This document shows positions 7,530-15,219 of a stretch of DNA of 64,000 nucleotides, piece by piece. The stretch comes from Arthrobacter sp. NEB 688. Lineage in GTDB: Bacteria > Actinomycetota > Actinomycetes > Actinomycetales > Dermatophilaceae. Every line of letters begins with the position of its first letter. The first letter of the stretch is position 1. The DNA is taken from the NCBI RefSeq assembly GCF_013201035.1, contig NZ_CP053707.1, positions 2,480,001-2,544,000 on the forward strand. The letters run 5' to 3'. Both the position numbers and the translations under genes were made by a program. The notes beneath the pieces are model-generated. The model was not told the origin of the DNA, did no database searches, and was given only the letters and a program-made list of their open reading frames with translations.

Positions 7530-8726
7530 TCAGTCCTTCGAGGTCTCGCCGGGCAAGGCGAGCATCCGGTCCAGCGCCACCTTCGCCCAGTGCGCGACCT
7601 CGGGGTCGACACGGATCGGGTTGACCACCCGGCCGTCGACGAGCGACTCCAGCGCCCACACGAGGTGCGGCAGGTCGATGCGGTTCATCGTCGAGCAGTA
7701 GCAGACGTTCTTCTCGAGGAAGAGGATGCGCTGCTCGGGGAACTGCGCGGCGAGGCGTCGCACGAGGTTGAGCTCGGTGCCGACGGCCCACGCCGTCCCC
7801 GCCGGTGCGGCGGCGATCGTGCGGATGATCTTCTCGGTCGAGCCGACCTCGTCGGCGAGCTCGACGACCTCGTGGCGGCACTCGGGGTGGACGATGACGC
7901 GCACGGCCGGCACCTCGCGGCGGGCGGCCTCGACCGCCTCGACGGAGAAGCGGCCGTGCACCGAGCAGTGCCCGCGCCAGAGGATCATCGTCGCGTCGCG
8001 CAGCTGCTCGGGCGTGAGGCCGCCCATCGGGCGGTGCGGGTCCCAGACGACGCAGCCGTCGAGGCGGCCGCCGAGGTCGCGCACGTAGGTGTTGCGGCCG
8101 AGGTGCTGGTCGGGCAGGAACAGCACCTTGCCGCCCTCGCCGGCCTGCTCCAGCGCCCAGGTGAGCGCCGTGCGGGCGTTGGAGGAGGTGCAGACCGTGC
8201 CACCCTCCCGGCCGGTGAACGCCTTGATGGCCGCCGAGGAGTTCATGTACGTGACGGGCACCGTCCTGTCGGCGACACCCGCGGCGACCAGCTCGTCCCA
8301 GCACTCCTGCACCTGGTCCAGGGCGGCCATGTCGGCCATCGAGCAACCGGCCGCGAGGTCGGGCAGGACGACGGTCTGGGCGTCCGAGGTGAGGATGTCG
8401 GCCGACTCCGCCATGAAGTGCACGCCGCAGAAGACGACGAACTCGGCGTCCGGTCGCGCGGCCGCCTCCTTGGCCAGCTTGAAGGAGTCGCCGGTGACGT
8501 CGGCGAACTCGATGACCTCGTCGCGCTGGTAGTGGTGGCCGAGGACGAAGAGCCGGTCCCCGAGGGCGGCCCGGGCCGCCCTCGCCCGCTCGACGAGGCC
8601 GGGGTCCGAGGGGGCCGGCAGGTCGCCGGGGCACTCGACCCCCCGCTCGGTGGCGAGCTCGCGGCCCCGCCCGAGGACGAGGAGGGGGAGCGGGGCGTGC
8701 TGCGGCGTGCCGGCGGTGGTGGTCAC
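7530..8726 (-). CDS. nadA: quinolinate synthase NadA
   Basis: A 398-residue [4Fe-4S] enzyme that condenses iminoaspartate with dihydroxyacetone phosphate to quinolinate in NAD synthesis. Family motifs include LGHHYQRDEVIEFAD (residues 62-76) and the cysteines expected to hold the cluster: VFCGVHF (Cys100), RGHCSVHGRF and NVCYCSTMN. The GTG at 8726 is set by a -10 hexamer TAGGAT 8 nt upstream. nadB and nadC, usually its neighbours, are not in the window, so nadA stands alone here. It is convergent with the HTH gene, 19 nt away. Confidence 0.96.
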   Translation of the reverse strand: MTTTAGTPQHAPLPLLVLGRGRELATERGVECPGDLPAPSDPGLVERARAARAALGDRLFVLGHHYQRDEVIEFADVTGDSFKLAKEAAARPDAEFVVFCGVHFMAESADILTSDAQTVVLPDLAAGCSMADMAALDQVQECWDELVAAGVADRTVPVTYMNSSAAIKAFTGREGGTVCTSSNARTALTWALEQAGEGGKVLFLPDQHLGRNTYVRDLGGRLDGCVVWDPHRPMGGLTPEQLRDATMILWRGHCSVHGRFSVEAVEAARREVPAVRVIVHPECRHEVVELADEVGSTEKIIRTIAAAPAGTAWAVGTELNLVRRLAAQFPEQRILFLEKNVCYCSTMNRIDLPHLVWALESLVDGRVVNPIRVDPEVAHWAKVALDRMLALPGETSKD

Positions 8727-8734
8727 GGCGCCCG

Positions 8735-8740
8735 ATCCTA
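8735..8740 (-). promoter_or_regulatory. leaderless -10 element of nadA
   Basis: TAGGAT on the minus strand, 8 nt before the GTG start of nadA. The site lies 5 bp from the stop codon of the DinB-like gene that runs the same way, so nadA can be transcribed independently of it. Confidence 0.55.
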
Positions 8741-8745
8741 GGTGC

Positions 8746-9261
8746 TCAGCCCATCGACCTCTGACCGTCGACCGTCTCGCGGATGACGTCGGCGTGGCCG
8801 GTGTGGTGCGCGAGCTCGGAGAGCAGGTGGAGGAAGGTGCGCCGGGCGCTGCGCCGCTCGCCCGGCGTGAACCAGGGCGCGGGGGGCAGCGGGTGGCTGG
8901 CCGAGAGGTCGACCGTGCGGACCAGCTCGTCGGTGTGGGCCGCCACCTCGCGGTACAGCGCCACGACCTCCGCCAGGGTCTCGTCCTCGAGGAGGCGGAA
9001 CTCACGCTCGCGCGCGTCGTAGTCGGCGTCGTCGCCGCCGGCCATCGTCCCGTGCTCGACGAAGTCGGTCCACCCGCGCTCGGTGAGCGCGACGTGCTTG
9101 ACGAGCCCGCCGAGGCAGAGGCTGCTCGCCGTCGGCGTCAGGCGCGCCTGGTCGTCGGTGAGGCACTCGACGGTGTGGAGGAAGAAGTAGCGCTGCTGGG
9201 CGAGGGCCTCGAGGAGGGCGACGCGCTCGGGGTCGAGGTCGGTGGGCTGGGCGTCGGACAC
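8746..9261 (-). CDS. DinB-like (DUF664) family protein
   Basis: A 171-residue four-helix protein of the DinB/DUF664 superfamily. The three histidines that usually bind a metal are visible in GLVKHVALTERGW (first third) and LLSELAHHTGHADVIRE (C-terminal helix). Related enzymes include bacillithiol- or mycothiol-dependent transferases, but most members have no known function. The GTG start at 9261 has a clear AGGAGG about 9 nt upstream. It lies just upstream of nadA on the same strand. Confidence 0.87.
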   Translation of the reverse strand: MSDAQPTDLDPERVALLEALAQQRYFFLHTVECLTDDQARLTPTASSLCLGGLVKHVALTERGWTDFVEHGTMAGGDDADYDAREREFRLLEDETLAEVVALYREVAAHTDELVRTVDLSASHPLPPAPWFTPGERRSARRTFLHLLSELAHHTGHADVIRETVDGQRSMG

Positions 9262-9336
9262 GGGGGGCCTCCTGGCGGCTGGTCTGGTGGCGCGACCCTA
9301 GGCCCGTCCACCGACACCCGCCAGGGCCGTCGGCGA

Positions 9337-9342
9337 TACGCT
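9337..9342 (+). promoter_or_regulatory. leaderless -10 element of glycerate kinase gene
   Basis: TACGCT ends 6 nt before the GTG at 9349, with no ribosome binding site between them. The opposite-strand DinB-like gene starts at 9261, so this is a divergent intergenic promoter. Confidence 0.55.
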
Positions 9343-9348
9343 CGCCCC

Positions 9349-10512
9349 GTGCGCGTGCTCATCGCCCCCGACGCCTTCGGCTCCACCCTCGGGCCGGTCC
9401 AGGTGGCCACCGCGATGGCCGAGGGCTGGGCCCTCGGCGCGCCCCACGACGAGGTGCGGCTGCTGCCCCTCTCGGGCGGCGGCCCCGGCTTCCTCGACGT
9501 CGTCGCCCGCGCCTGCGGCGGCGAGATGGTCGCGACGACGGTCAGCGACCCGCTCGGGCGCGAGGTGCCCGCCACCCTCCTCCTCGTCGACGAGCCCGGC
9601 CGGCGCACCGCGTACGTCGAGGCCGCCCAGGCCATCGGCCTGCACCTGCTCGCCGCCGACGAGCGCGACCCCGGCATCACGAGCACGTGGGGCGTCGGGC
9701 AGCTGCTCGAGGCCGCCCTCGCCGAGGGCGTCGACCGGGTCGTCGTCGGGGTCGGCGGCGGCGCGACGAACGACGGGGGAGCGGGGATGCTCGCAGCCCT
9801 CGGGGCCGGCCCCGCCGACCTCCTCGCGCGCGGCGGCCTCGCCCTGGGCGCCGCGGACGAGTCGGCGCTCATCGGGCTGCCCGGCGTCCTCGACCGTCTC
9901 TCGGGCACCGAGGTCGTCCTCGCGACCGACGACGAGACCCCGCTGCTCGGCCTCTCGGGCACGAGCGCCGTCGGCGCGCCCGGCAAGGGGGCCACGCCCG
10001 AGACCTCCCAGGCGCTGGAGTCCGCGCTCGGCCACTTCACCGACGTCGTCGGGCGGGCGGTGCCGCGCCCGCTCGACCTCCTGAGCGGTCAGCCCCGTCG
10101 GCTCGACCGCGAGCTCGGCGCCGGCGCCGCCGGGGGCCTGGGCTACGCGCTCCTCGTGCTCGGCGCGCGCCCCGTGCCCGCCGTCACCGAGGTGCTGCGC
10201 CTGACCGGCTTCGACGTCGCCGCGGCCGGCAGCGACCTCGTCGTCACCGCGACCGACCGGCTCGACTGGACCAGCGTGCGCGGCTCCGTCGTCTCCGGGG
10301 TCGCCGAGGCGACCGCCGCGACCGGCCGCCCGGCCGTCGTCGTCGCCGGCGAGCTGCTCGTCGGCCGGCGCGAGACGATGACGATGGGCCTGGCCGGCTG
10401 CTACGCCCTGGCCGACCACCCGGCCGAGGTCGACGCGATGCTCGCCGACCCCGTCGGCACCCTGCGCGCCCGGGCCCGGCGGGTCGCCCGCACCTGGTCG
10501 CCCGCCCGCTGA
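9349..10512 (+). CDS. glxK: glycerate kinase (type I, GckA/GlxK/GarK family)
   Basis: A 387-residue cytosolic kinase that phosphorylates glycerate with ATP. Family features are the N-terminal IAPDAFGSTLGPVQVATAM (where KGSL is more usual), LPLSGGGPGFLDVV, VGVGGGATNDGGAGMLAALG in the ATP-binding core (residues ~138-156), and ELGAGAAGGLGYALLVLGA. The lysine of the usual FKGSL motif is replaced (FGSTL), which may shift substrate handling. M. tuberculosis has a homologue beside the HesB-like gene in the same order (recalled as Rv2205c), so the position is ancient. Confidence 0.9.
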   Translation: MRVLIAPDAFGSTLGPVQVATAMAEGWALGAPHDEVRLLPLSGGGPGFLDVVARACGGEMVATTVSDPLGREVPATLLLVDEPGRRTAYVEAAQAIGLHLLAADERDPGITSTWGVGQLLEAALAEGVDRVVVGVGGGATNDGGAGMLAALGAGPADLLARGGLALGAADESALIGLPGVLDRLSGTEVVLATDDETPLLGLSGTSAVGAPGKGATPETSQALESALGHFTDVVGRAVPRPLDLLSGQPRRLDRELGAGAAGGLGYALLVLGARPVPAVTEVLRLTGFDVAAAGSDLVVTATDRLDWTSVRGSVVSGVAEATAATGRPAVVVAGELLVGRRETMTMGLAGCYALADHPAEVDAMLADPVGTLRARARRVARTWSPAR

Positions 10513-10620
10513 CCCCTTCCGACGCGGGCTACGCCGCAGGAGGTGCTGCCCTGGCGACAGTTACTGCGGTGTAGCCGGCACACGGACCGGGCGGTGGCTC
10601 CACCCGTCGGTGGCGCGACG

Positions 10621-10626
10621 TACAGT
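10621..10626 (+). promoter_or_regulatory. candidate -10 element of the Fe-S carrier gene; 208-bp intergenic region
   Basis: The region between glycerate kinase and the Fe-S carrier (10513-10719) holds no gene. It contains TACAGT at 10621-10626, which would give a leader of about 85-90 nt. The same TACAGT hexamer precedes the surface-protein gene and the SOS operon. No clear -35 or Rrf2-type operator was seen. Confidence 0.4.
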
Positions 10627-10719
10627 GGAGGAGTCCGGGAACACCGGGGCCCCGCCCTCGGTTCCCCCTCGTGGCGGCCAGCCGGCCGGCCCACCGACAG
10701 CGACGAGGAGTCCTCACCC

Positions 10720-11091
10720 ATGAGCGACCAGCTCCAGACCACCGAGGCCACCACCGAGACCGCCGCCCACGGCGTGCTGCTCACGGACGTGGCCGCCTCC
10801 AAGGTCGCCTCCCTGCTCGCGCAGGAGGGGCGCGACGACCTCCGGCTGCGCGTCGGGGTCCAGCCCGGCGGATGCTCGGGCCTCATCTACCAGCTCTACT
10901 TCGACGAGCGCACCCTCGACGGTGACCTCGTGCGCGACTTCGGCGGTGTCGAGGTCGTCGTCGACCGCATGAGCGCCCCCTACCTCGAGGGCGCGAGCAT
11001 CGACTTCTCGGACACCATCGAGAAGCAGGGCTTCACGATCGACAACCCCAACGCGGGCAGCTCCTGCGCCTGCGGCGACAGCTTCAGCTGA
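10720..11091 (+). CDS. erpA: A-type iron-sulfur cluster carrier (HesB/ErpA family)
   Basis: A 123-residue protein that delivers Fe-S clusters to client enzymes. The three conserved cysteines are present: GGCSGLIY near residue 51 and SSCACGDSF near the C-terminus (CxC spacing). The ATG follows GACGAGGAG. Strong clients nearby include NadA and the Rieske protein QcrA, both in this window. A long perfect hairpin immediately downstream acts as terminator. It matches the HesB-like gene of the mycobacterial block (recalled as Rv2204c). Confidence 0.93.
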   Translation: MSDQLQTTEATTETAAHGVLLTDVAASKVASLLAQEGRDDLRLRVGVQPGGCSGLIYQLYFDERTLDGDLVRDFGGVEVVVDRMSAPYLEGASIDFSDTIEKQGFTIDNPNAGSSCACGDSFS

Positions 11092-11097
11092 CGCACC

Positions 11098-11138
11098 CGG
11101 ACGGGCCCGGACCTCCTCGCGGGGTCCGGGCCCGTCCG
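11098..11138 (+). terminator. intrinsic hairpin terminator after erpA
   Basis: Perfect 16-bp inverted repeat: left arm 11098-11113, 9-nt loop, right arm 11123-11138. It begins 7 nt after the erpA stop. There is no U-tract, which is usual for actinobacterial terminators. Confidence 0.8.
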
Positions 11139-11155
11139 CGTCCCCGGCCGCCGGG

Positions 11156-11161
11156 TAGGTT
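11156..11161 (+). promoter_or_regulatory. leaderless -10 element of the PfkB kinase gene
   Basis: TAGGTT ends 6 nt before the GTG at 11168. It lies directly after the erpA terminator. Confidence 0.6.
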
Positions 11162-11167
11162 GCTCTG

Positions 11168-12151
11168 GTGCAGATCGCCGTCACCGGGTCCATCGCGACC
11201 GATCACCTCATGACCTTCCGCGGCCGCTTCGCCGACTCCCTCGTCGTGGAGCAGCTCGACAAGATCTCGGTCAGCTTCCTCGCCGACCAGCTCGACATCC
11301 GTCGTGGGGGCGTCGCGGGCAACATCTGCTTCGGGATGGGCGTGCTCGGGGCCCGGCCGCTCCTCGTCGGCGCCGCCGGCGAGGACTTCGCCGACTACCG
11401 CAGCTGGCTCGGCCGGCACGGCGTCGTCACCGACCACGTGCTCGTCTCCGGCACCCGGCACACCGCCCGGTTCGTCTGCACGACCGACGACGACATGGCC
11501 CAGATCGCGACCTTCTACGCGGGCGCGATGAGCGAGGCCCGGATGATCGAGCTCGGCCCGATCCACGAGCGCTGGGACCTCGACCTCGTGCTCATCGGGG
11601 CCGACGACCCCGAGGCGATGCTCCGCCACACCGACGAGTGCCGCGAGCGGGGCATCCGCTTCATCGCCGACCCCTCGCAGCAGCTGGCCTTCGCCGACGG
11701 CCCGTTCATCCGCAAGCTCGTCGACGGCGCCGAGATCCTCATCACCAACGAGTACGAGTCGCACCTCACCTCCACCAAGACCGGGTGGAGCCAGGACGAG
11801 ATCGACTCCCGCGTCACGACGCGCGTCGTGACGCTCGGCAAGGACGGCGCCGAGATCCGCACCCGCGGCCAGGAGCCGGTCCACGTCCCCGTCGCGGGCG
11901 ACGTCGAGCGCGTCGACCCCACCGGGGTCGGCGACGCGTTCCGGGCCGGCTTCCTCGTCGGGCTCTCCGGGGGCCTGTCGCACGAGCGCTCGGCGCAGAT
12001 CGGCTCGGTGCTCGCCGCGTTCGTCCTCGAGACGGTCGGCACGCAGGAGTACGTCGTCGGCCGGGCCGGCTTCCTCGCCCGCGTCGAGGCGGCCTACGGC
12101 GCGCAGGCGAGCGCCGAGATCGCGCCGCACGTGCGCTTCGCCCGCGACTGA
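11168..12151 (+). CDS. adoK: PfkB-family carbohydrate/adenosine kinase
   Basis: A 327-residue ribokinase-fold enzyme. Signatures are GGVAGNICFGMGVLG (residues ~43-56, substrate lid region) and DPTGVGDAFRAGFLVG (residues ~255-270), where the Asp before AF is the catalytic base. The unusual TGVGD in place of TGAGD is, as I recall, shared with the bacterial adenosine kinase AdoK of M. tuberculosis (Rv2202c), which occupies the same position between ctaC and the HesB-like gene. Adenosine salvage is therefore the best guess, though sugar specificity cannot be excluded. aat follows after 11 nt. Confidence 0.85.
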   Translation: MQIAVTGSIATDHLMTFRGRFADSLVVEQLDKISVSFLADQLDIRRGGVAGNICFGMGVLGARPLLVGAAGEDFADYRSWLGRHGVVTDHVLVSGTRHTARFVCTTDDDMAQIATFYAGAMSEARMIELGPIHERWDLDLVLIGADDPEAMLRHTDECRERGIRFIADPSQQLAFADGPFIRKLVDGAEILITNEYESHLTSTKTGWSQDEIDSRVTTRVVTLGKDGAEIRTRGQEPVHVPVAGDVERVDPTGVGDAFRAGFLVGLSGGLSHERSAQIGSVLAAFVLETVGTQEYVVGRAGFLARVEAAYGAQASAEIAPHVRFARD

Positions 12152-12162
12152 CGCCGCCCGCC

Positions 12163-12867
12163 GTGGCCTTCCCTCCCGTGGAGCCGCCGCCGACCGGCTG
12201 GCTGCTCGACGCCGCCGACGCGGTGGACGGTGACGACCTCGTCGCCGCCGGGGCCGACCTCGAGCCCGGCACGCTCCTCGCGGCCTACCGGCTCGGCCTG
12301 TTCCCGATGGGCCTGGGCCGCGACGGCGCCGGGACGGTCGGCTGGTGGTCGCCCGACCCGCGCGGCGTCATCCCACCGGGGGCGCTGCGGGTGCGCTCCT
12401 CGCTGCGCAAGGTCCTGCCGCGCTTCGAGGTGACCGTCGACACCGCCTTCACCGAGGTCGTCGCCGGGTGCGCCGACCCCTCGCGCGACGGGCGGTGGAT
12501 CACCGACGAGATCGCCGCCGCCTACGAGGAGCTGCACCGGCTGGGGTGGGCCCACAGCGTCGAGGTGTGGCAGGAGGGCGCCCTCGTCGGAGGGCTGTAC
12601 GGGGTCTCGGTCGGCGGCCTCTTCGCGGGGGAGTCGATGTTCCACCGCGTCCGCGACGCCTCGAAGGTCGCGCTCGTCGGGCTCGTGGGCCGCTTCTTCG
12701 CCGACGGCGACCCCCGCCGGCTCGTCGACGTGCAGTGGGCGACCGACCACCTGCGCCGGATGGGGGCGCAGGAGTGGTCGCGCGAGGACTACCGCCGCGC
12801 GCTGGGGCCGGCGCTGCGGGCGCCTCAGGTCGACCTGGCGGCCGTGGCCCCGACGACGACGGTGTAG
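12163..12867 (+). CDS. aat: leucyl/phenylalanyl-tRNA--protein transferase
   Basis: A 234-residue enzyme that adds Leu or Phe from aminoacyl-tRNA to proteins with N-terminal Arg or Lys, marking them for ClpS/ClpAP-type degradation. Family motifs include YRLGLFPMG, GWWSPDPRGVIPP, ITDEIAAAYEELHRLGWAHS, VGGLYGVSVGGLFAGESMF and DVQWATDHL. The GTG start lies 11 nt behind the kinase stop, so the gene is probably the second gene of that leaderless transcript. The last 43 bp overlap the end of the convergent tusA-like gene. Confidence 0.95.
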   Translation: MAFPPVEPPPTGWLLDAADAVDGDDLVAAGADLEPGTLLAAYRLGLFPMGLGRDGAGTVGWWSPDPRGVIPPGALRVRSSLRKVLPRFEVTVDTAFTEVVAGCADPSRDGRWITDEIAAAYEELHRLGWAHSVEVWQEGALVGGLYGVSVGGLFAGESMFHRVRDASKVALVGLVGRFFADGDPRRLVDVQWATDHLRRMGAQEWSREDYRRALGPALRAPQVDLAAVAPTTTV

Positions 12868-13070
12868 CGGGTCCACGACCCCTCGTCGGCCAGCGTGAGG
12901 CCGTGACCGCGCATCCGCGCCCACGCCGGGACGTCGGAGCGGGCGGCCACGTCGTCGGCGAGCAGGACGAGCGAGGCGCCGGGGGAGAGGCCCTGCGCGG
13001 CCCGGGCCACCCGGATGACCGGCACCGGGCAGCGGGTGCCGCGGGCGTCGACGACGGCGGGCTCGCTCAC
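12825..13070 (-). CDS. TusA/SirA-family sulfurtransferase
   Basis: An 81-residue protein with the TusA signature DARGTRCPVPVIRVA near the N-terminus; the Cys of CPxP (Cys14) is the sulfur-carrying residue. Its GTG overlaps the stop of the upstream cysteine-desulfurase homologue in a GTGA arrangement, so the two proteins are made together. In related actinobacteria the two are annotated as one fused protein, which supports a physical complex. Its 3' end overlaps aat by 43 bp on the opposite strand. Confidence 0.88.
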   Translation of the reverse strand: MSEPAVVDARGTRCPVPVIRVARAAQGLSPGASLVLLADDVAARSDVPAWARMRGHGLTLADEGSWTRYTVVVGATAARST

Positions 13071-14230
13071 AGGTCCTCGGTGCCCATCCGGGTCCGGACG
13101 GCGCGGACCGCCTCCGGCAGCTCGCGGCAGAGGCGTTCGACGGACGCCTCGCGGTCGACGGCGACCGAGGCCAGGGGAAGGACCACCCGGACGTTGCCGT
13201 GGGTGAGGACGCCCATCGCGGCGAGGACGTGGCTCGGCCGCAGCACGCTCGAGGTGCACGCCGACCCCGAGGCCACGGCCAGCCCGCGGGCGGCGAGCTC
13301 GTCGACGAGGGCCTCGCCGTCGGCGAGCAGGACGCTGAAGGTCACGACGTGCGGGAGGGCGTCGGTGGCGTCGCCGAGGACCTCGACGTCGCGCACCCCG
13401 GCGGCGGCCTCCCGCACCCGCGCGACGAGCGTGCGGGCCTCGCGGGCGTCGTCCTCGGCCGACCGCTCGGTCTGGCGCCACGCCTCGGCCGCGGCGAGCA
13501 CGAGCGGGACCCAGGGCGCCGCGAGGGCGCGCCCGTGCTCGGCCTCGCGGCGCGGGCCGGGCAGGGACCAGCGCGTCCCGGTGCGCACCCCGAGCATTCC
13601 GAGCGGCGGCCCACCGAAGGACGAGGCGTCGGCGACGACGACGTCCCCGACGCCGGGCAGCGGCTCGCGGCCGAGGGAGGCGGTGGCGTCGAGCAGCAGC
13701 GGGACGCCGGCCGCCCGGGCCGCCGCCGCGAGGTGGTCGACCGGCTGGCGGGTGCCGACCTCGCCGTTGGCGGTCTGGAGCACGGCCGCGGCGACCCCGG
13801 GGGCGGCGACGGCGCGCTCCCAGGCGTCGACGTCGACGCGCCCGTGGCGGTCGACGGGCACGGGCTCGGCGTCGCCGGCGCGCAGGAGCAGGACCGAGCG
13901 CTCGGTGGCGCCTGCCACGACGCGGGTGCCCGTGCGCCGGCGGGCGTGGAGCAGTCCGTCCAGCCCGACGGCGAGGGCCTCCTCGGCGCTCGAGTGCACC
14001 GAGAGCTCGTCCGGGCTCACGCCGACGGCCCCGGCGAGGACGGCCCGGGCCGTGTCGAGGTGCGCCCGTGCGGCGCGGCCGGGGGCGTGCCGGGCGGCCG
14101 GGTCGGCCCAGGCGACCCCGAGGGCGGCGGTCAGCGTCGCCTCCCCGAGGGGGTGCAGAGGGCCCCGTGAGGCGTCCAGGAGGCCCGCCGTCAAGGACGC
14201 TGTGGAAGGTTGAACGGTGGTGTGCGCCAC
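13067..14230 (-). CDS. cysteine-desulfurase-like protein lacking the PLP lysine
   Basis: A 387-residue protein of the class V aminotransferase/NifS fold. The mobile active-site loop is intact (ASGSACTSSVLRPSHVL, Cys325). The PLP site is degenerate. The lysine expected in the ...HKFGGP... motif is replaced by Ser (DASSFGGPPLGML, residues 201-213). The ring-stacking His of TEH is Arg111 (ATERSV), and the Gln of DAxQ is Ala184 (DATASLG). It may bind no PLP and act as a sulfur-relay or scaffold partner of the coupled TusA protein. A leaderless -10 (TACCGT) sets the GTG start. It is divergent from ctaC. Confidence 0.85.
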   Translation of the reverse strand: MAHTTVQPSTASLTAGLLDASRGPLHPLGEATLTAALGVAWADPAARHAPGRAARAHLDTARAVLAGAVGVSPDELSVHSSAEEALAVGLDGLLHARRRTGTRVVAGATERSVLLLRAGDAEPVPVDRHGRVDVDAWERAVAAPGVAAAVLQTANGEVGTRQPVDHLAAAARAAGVPLLLDATASLGREPLPGVGDVVVADASSFGGPPLGMLGVRTGTRWSLPGPRREAEHGRALAAPWVPLVLAAAEAWRQTERSAEDDAREARTLVARVREAAAGVRDVEVLGDATDALPHVVTFSVLLADGEALVDELAARGLAVASGSACTSSVLRPSHVLAAMGVLTHGNVRVVLPLASVAVDREASVERLCRELPEAVRAVRTRMGTEDL

Positions 14231-14236
14231 GGGTCG

Positions 14237-14282
14237 ACGGTAGCCCCCCTGCATGCCCGGTGAGGTACCCGTGCAGTAGGGT
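14237..14282. promoter_or_regulatory. divergent promoters (desulfurase-like / ctaC)
   Basis: Minus strand: TACCGT (complement of 14237-14242) ends 6 nt before the GTG at 14230, a leaderless arrangement. Plus strand: TAGGGT at 14277-14282 would start a ctaC transcript with a leader of about 35-40 nt carrying AAGGG before the GTG at 14325. The two -10 elements are only 34 bp apart, so polymerase binding on the two sides may compete. Confidence 0.5.
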
Positions 14283-14324
14283 TTGCCTCGATCGTCCTCG
14301 CTCCACGACACGAAGGGTGCAGCG

Positions 14325-15218
14325 GTGCGCCAGCACGACTCCTCCTCGCCCCGTCGCCCACGGCGGCGGCTCGGCACGACGGTTCTCGTCGGTGCCCTCG
14401 CCACCCTCGCGCTCGGTGGCTGCGCCAGCGGCGACCTGCGCGGTGACGCCTCCACCGGATGGCTCCCGCACGCGGTGACCGAGGGGGGCGAGCGCGTCAC
14501 GACCCTGTGGATCGGGGCGTGGATCGCGCTCATCGCGGTCGGCCTGCTCGTCATCGGCCTCATCGTGTGGTGCCTCGGCGCCTACCGCCGCCGCCAGGAC
14601 GACACCGAGCTGCCCGTCCAGCTGCGCTACAACATCCCGATCGAGATCCTCTACACGGTCGTGCCGATGCTCATGATCGTCGTGTTCTTCTACTACACGG
14701 CGCGTGACGAGGCCGCCCTCGTCGACACCTCGAAGAAGCCCGACGTCACCGTCAACGTCGTGGGCAAGCAGTGGAGCTGGGACTTCAACTACCTCGAGGA
14801 CGACGTCCACGAGGTCGGCACGCAGGCCATCCTCACGGGGGAGCCGGGCGCCGAGGAGACCATCCCGACGCTGTACCTCCCCGTCGGCGAGCGGGTCGAG
14901 TTCGTGCTCACCGCGCGCGACGTCATCCACTCGTTCTGGGTGCCGGCCTTCCTCCAGAAGATGGACATGCTCCCGGGGCGGGTCAACCGCTTCCAGGTCG
15001 TCCCGACCCAGGAGGGCCAGTTCAAGGGCAAGTGCGCCGAGCTCTGCGGCGCCTACCACTCCCAGATGCTGTTCAACGTCAAGGTCGTCTCCCGCGCGGA
15101 GTACGACCAGCACATGGCCGACCTGCGGGCGGCCGACCAGACCGGTCTGCTCAACAACACCCTCAACCGTGAGGCCCTGATGAGCGGCCAGACCGTCCAG
15201 CCCGGCGGAGGTAACTGA
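14325..15218 (+). CDS. ctaC: cytochrome c oxidase subunit II (CtaC)
   Basis: A 297-residue subunit of the aa3 oxidase that accepts electrons through its binuclear CuA centre. A basic N-terminus is followed by a hydrophobic signal ending in a lipobox (LALGGC), then two membrane helices ([35 protein letters not shown]). The cupredoxin domain has the CuA ligands [12 protein letters not shown] (Cys237, Cys241, His245, Met248) and the [11 protein letters not shown] histidine. A GTG at 14325 preceded by AAGGG is chosen. It heads ctaC-ctaD-ctaF with 1-nt and 3-nt gaps. Confidence 0.96.
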   Translation: MRQHDSSSPRRPRRRLGTTVLVGALATLALGGCASGDLRGDASTGWLPHAVTEGGERVTTLWIGAWIALIAVGLLVIGLIVWCLGAYRRRQDDTELPVQLRYNIPIEILYTVVPMLMIVVFFYYTARDEAALVDTSKKPDVTVNVVGKQWSWDFNYLEDDVHEVGTQAILTGEPGAEETIPTLYLPVGERVEFVLTARDVIHSFWVPAFLQKMDMLPGRVNRFQVVPTQEGQFKGKCAELCGAYHSQMLFNVKVVSRAEYDQHMADLRAADQTGLLNNTLNREALMSGQTVQPGGGN

Positions 15219-15219
15219 G

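Noticed and set aside
8783-9022. Short plus-strand frame opposite the DinB-like gene
   Set aside because: No start signal and no domain; the minus-strand gene has AGGAGG and family histidines.
10513-10719. Possible riboswitch or small RNA before erpA
   Set aside because: Only a -10-like hexamer and short GGTGG/CCACC complementarity were visible; no conserved riboswitch core could be matched.
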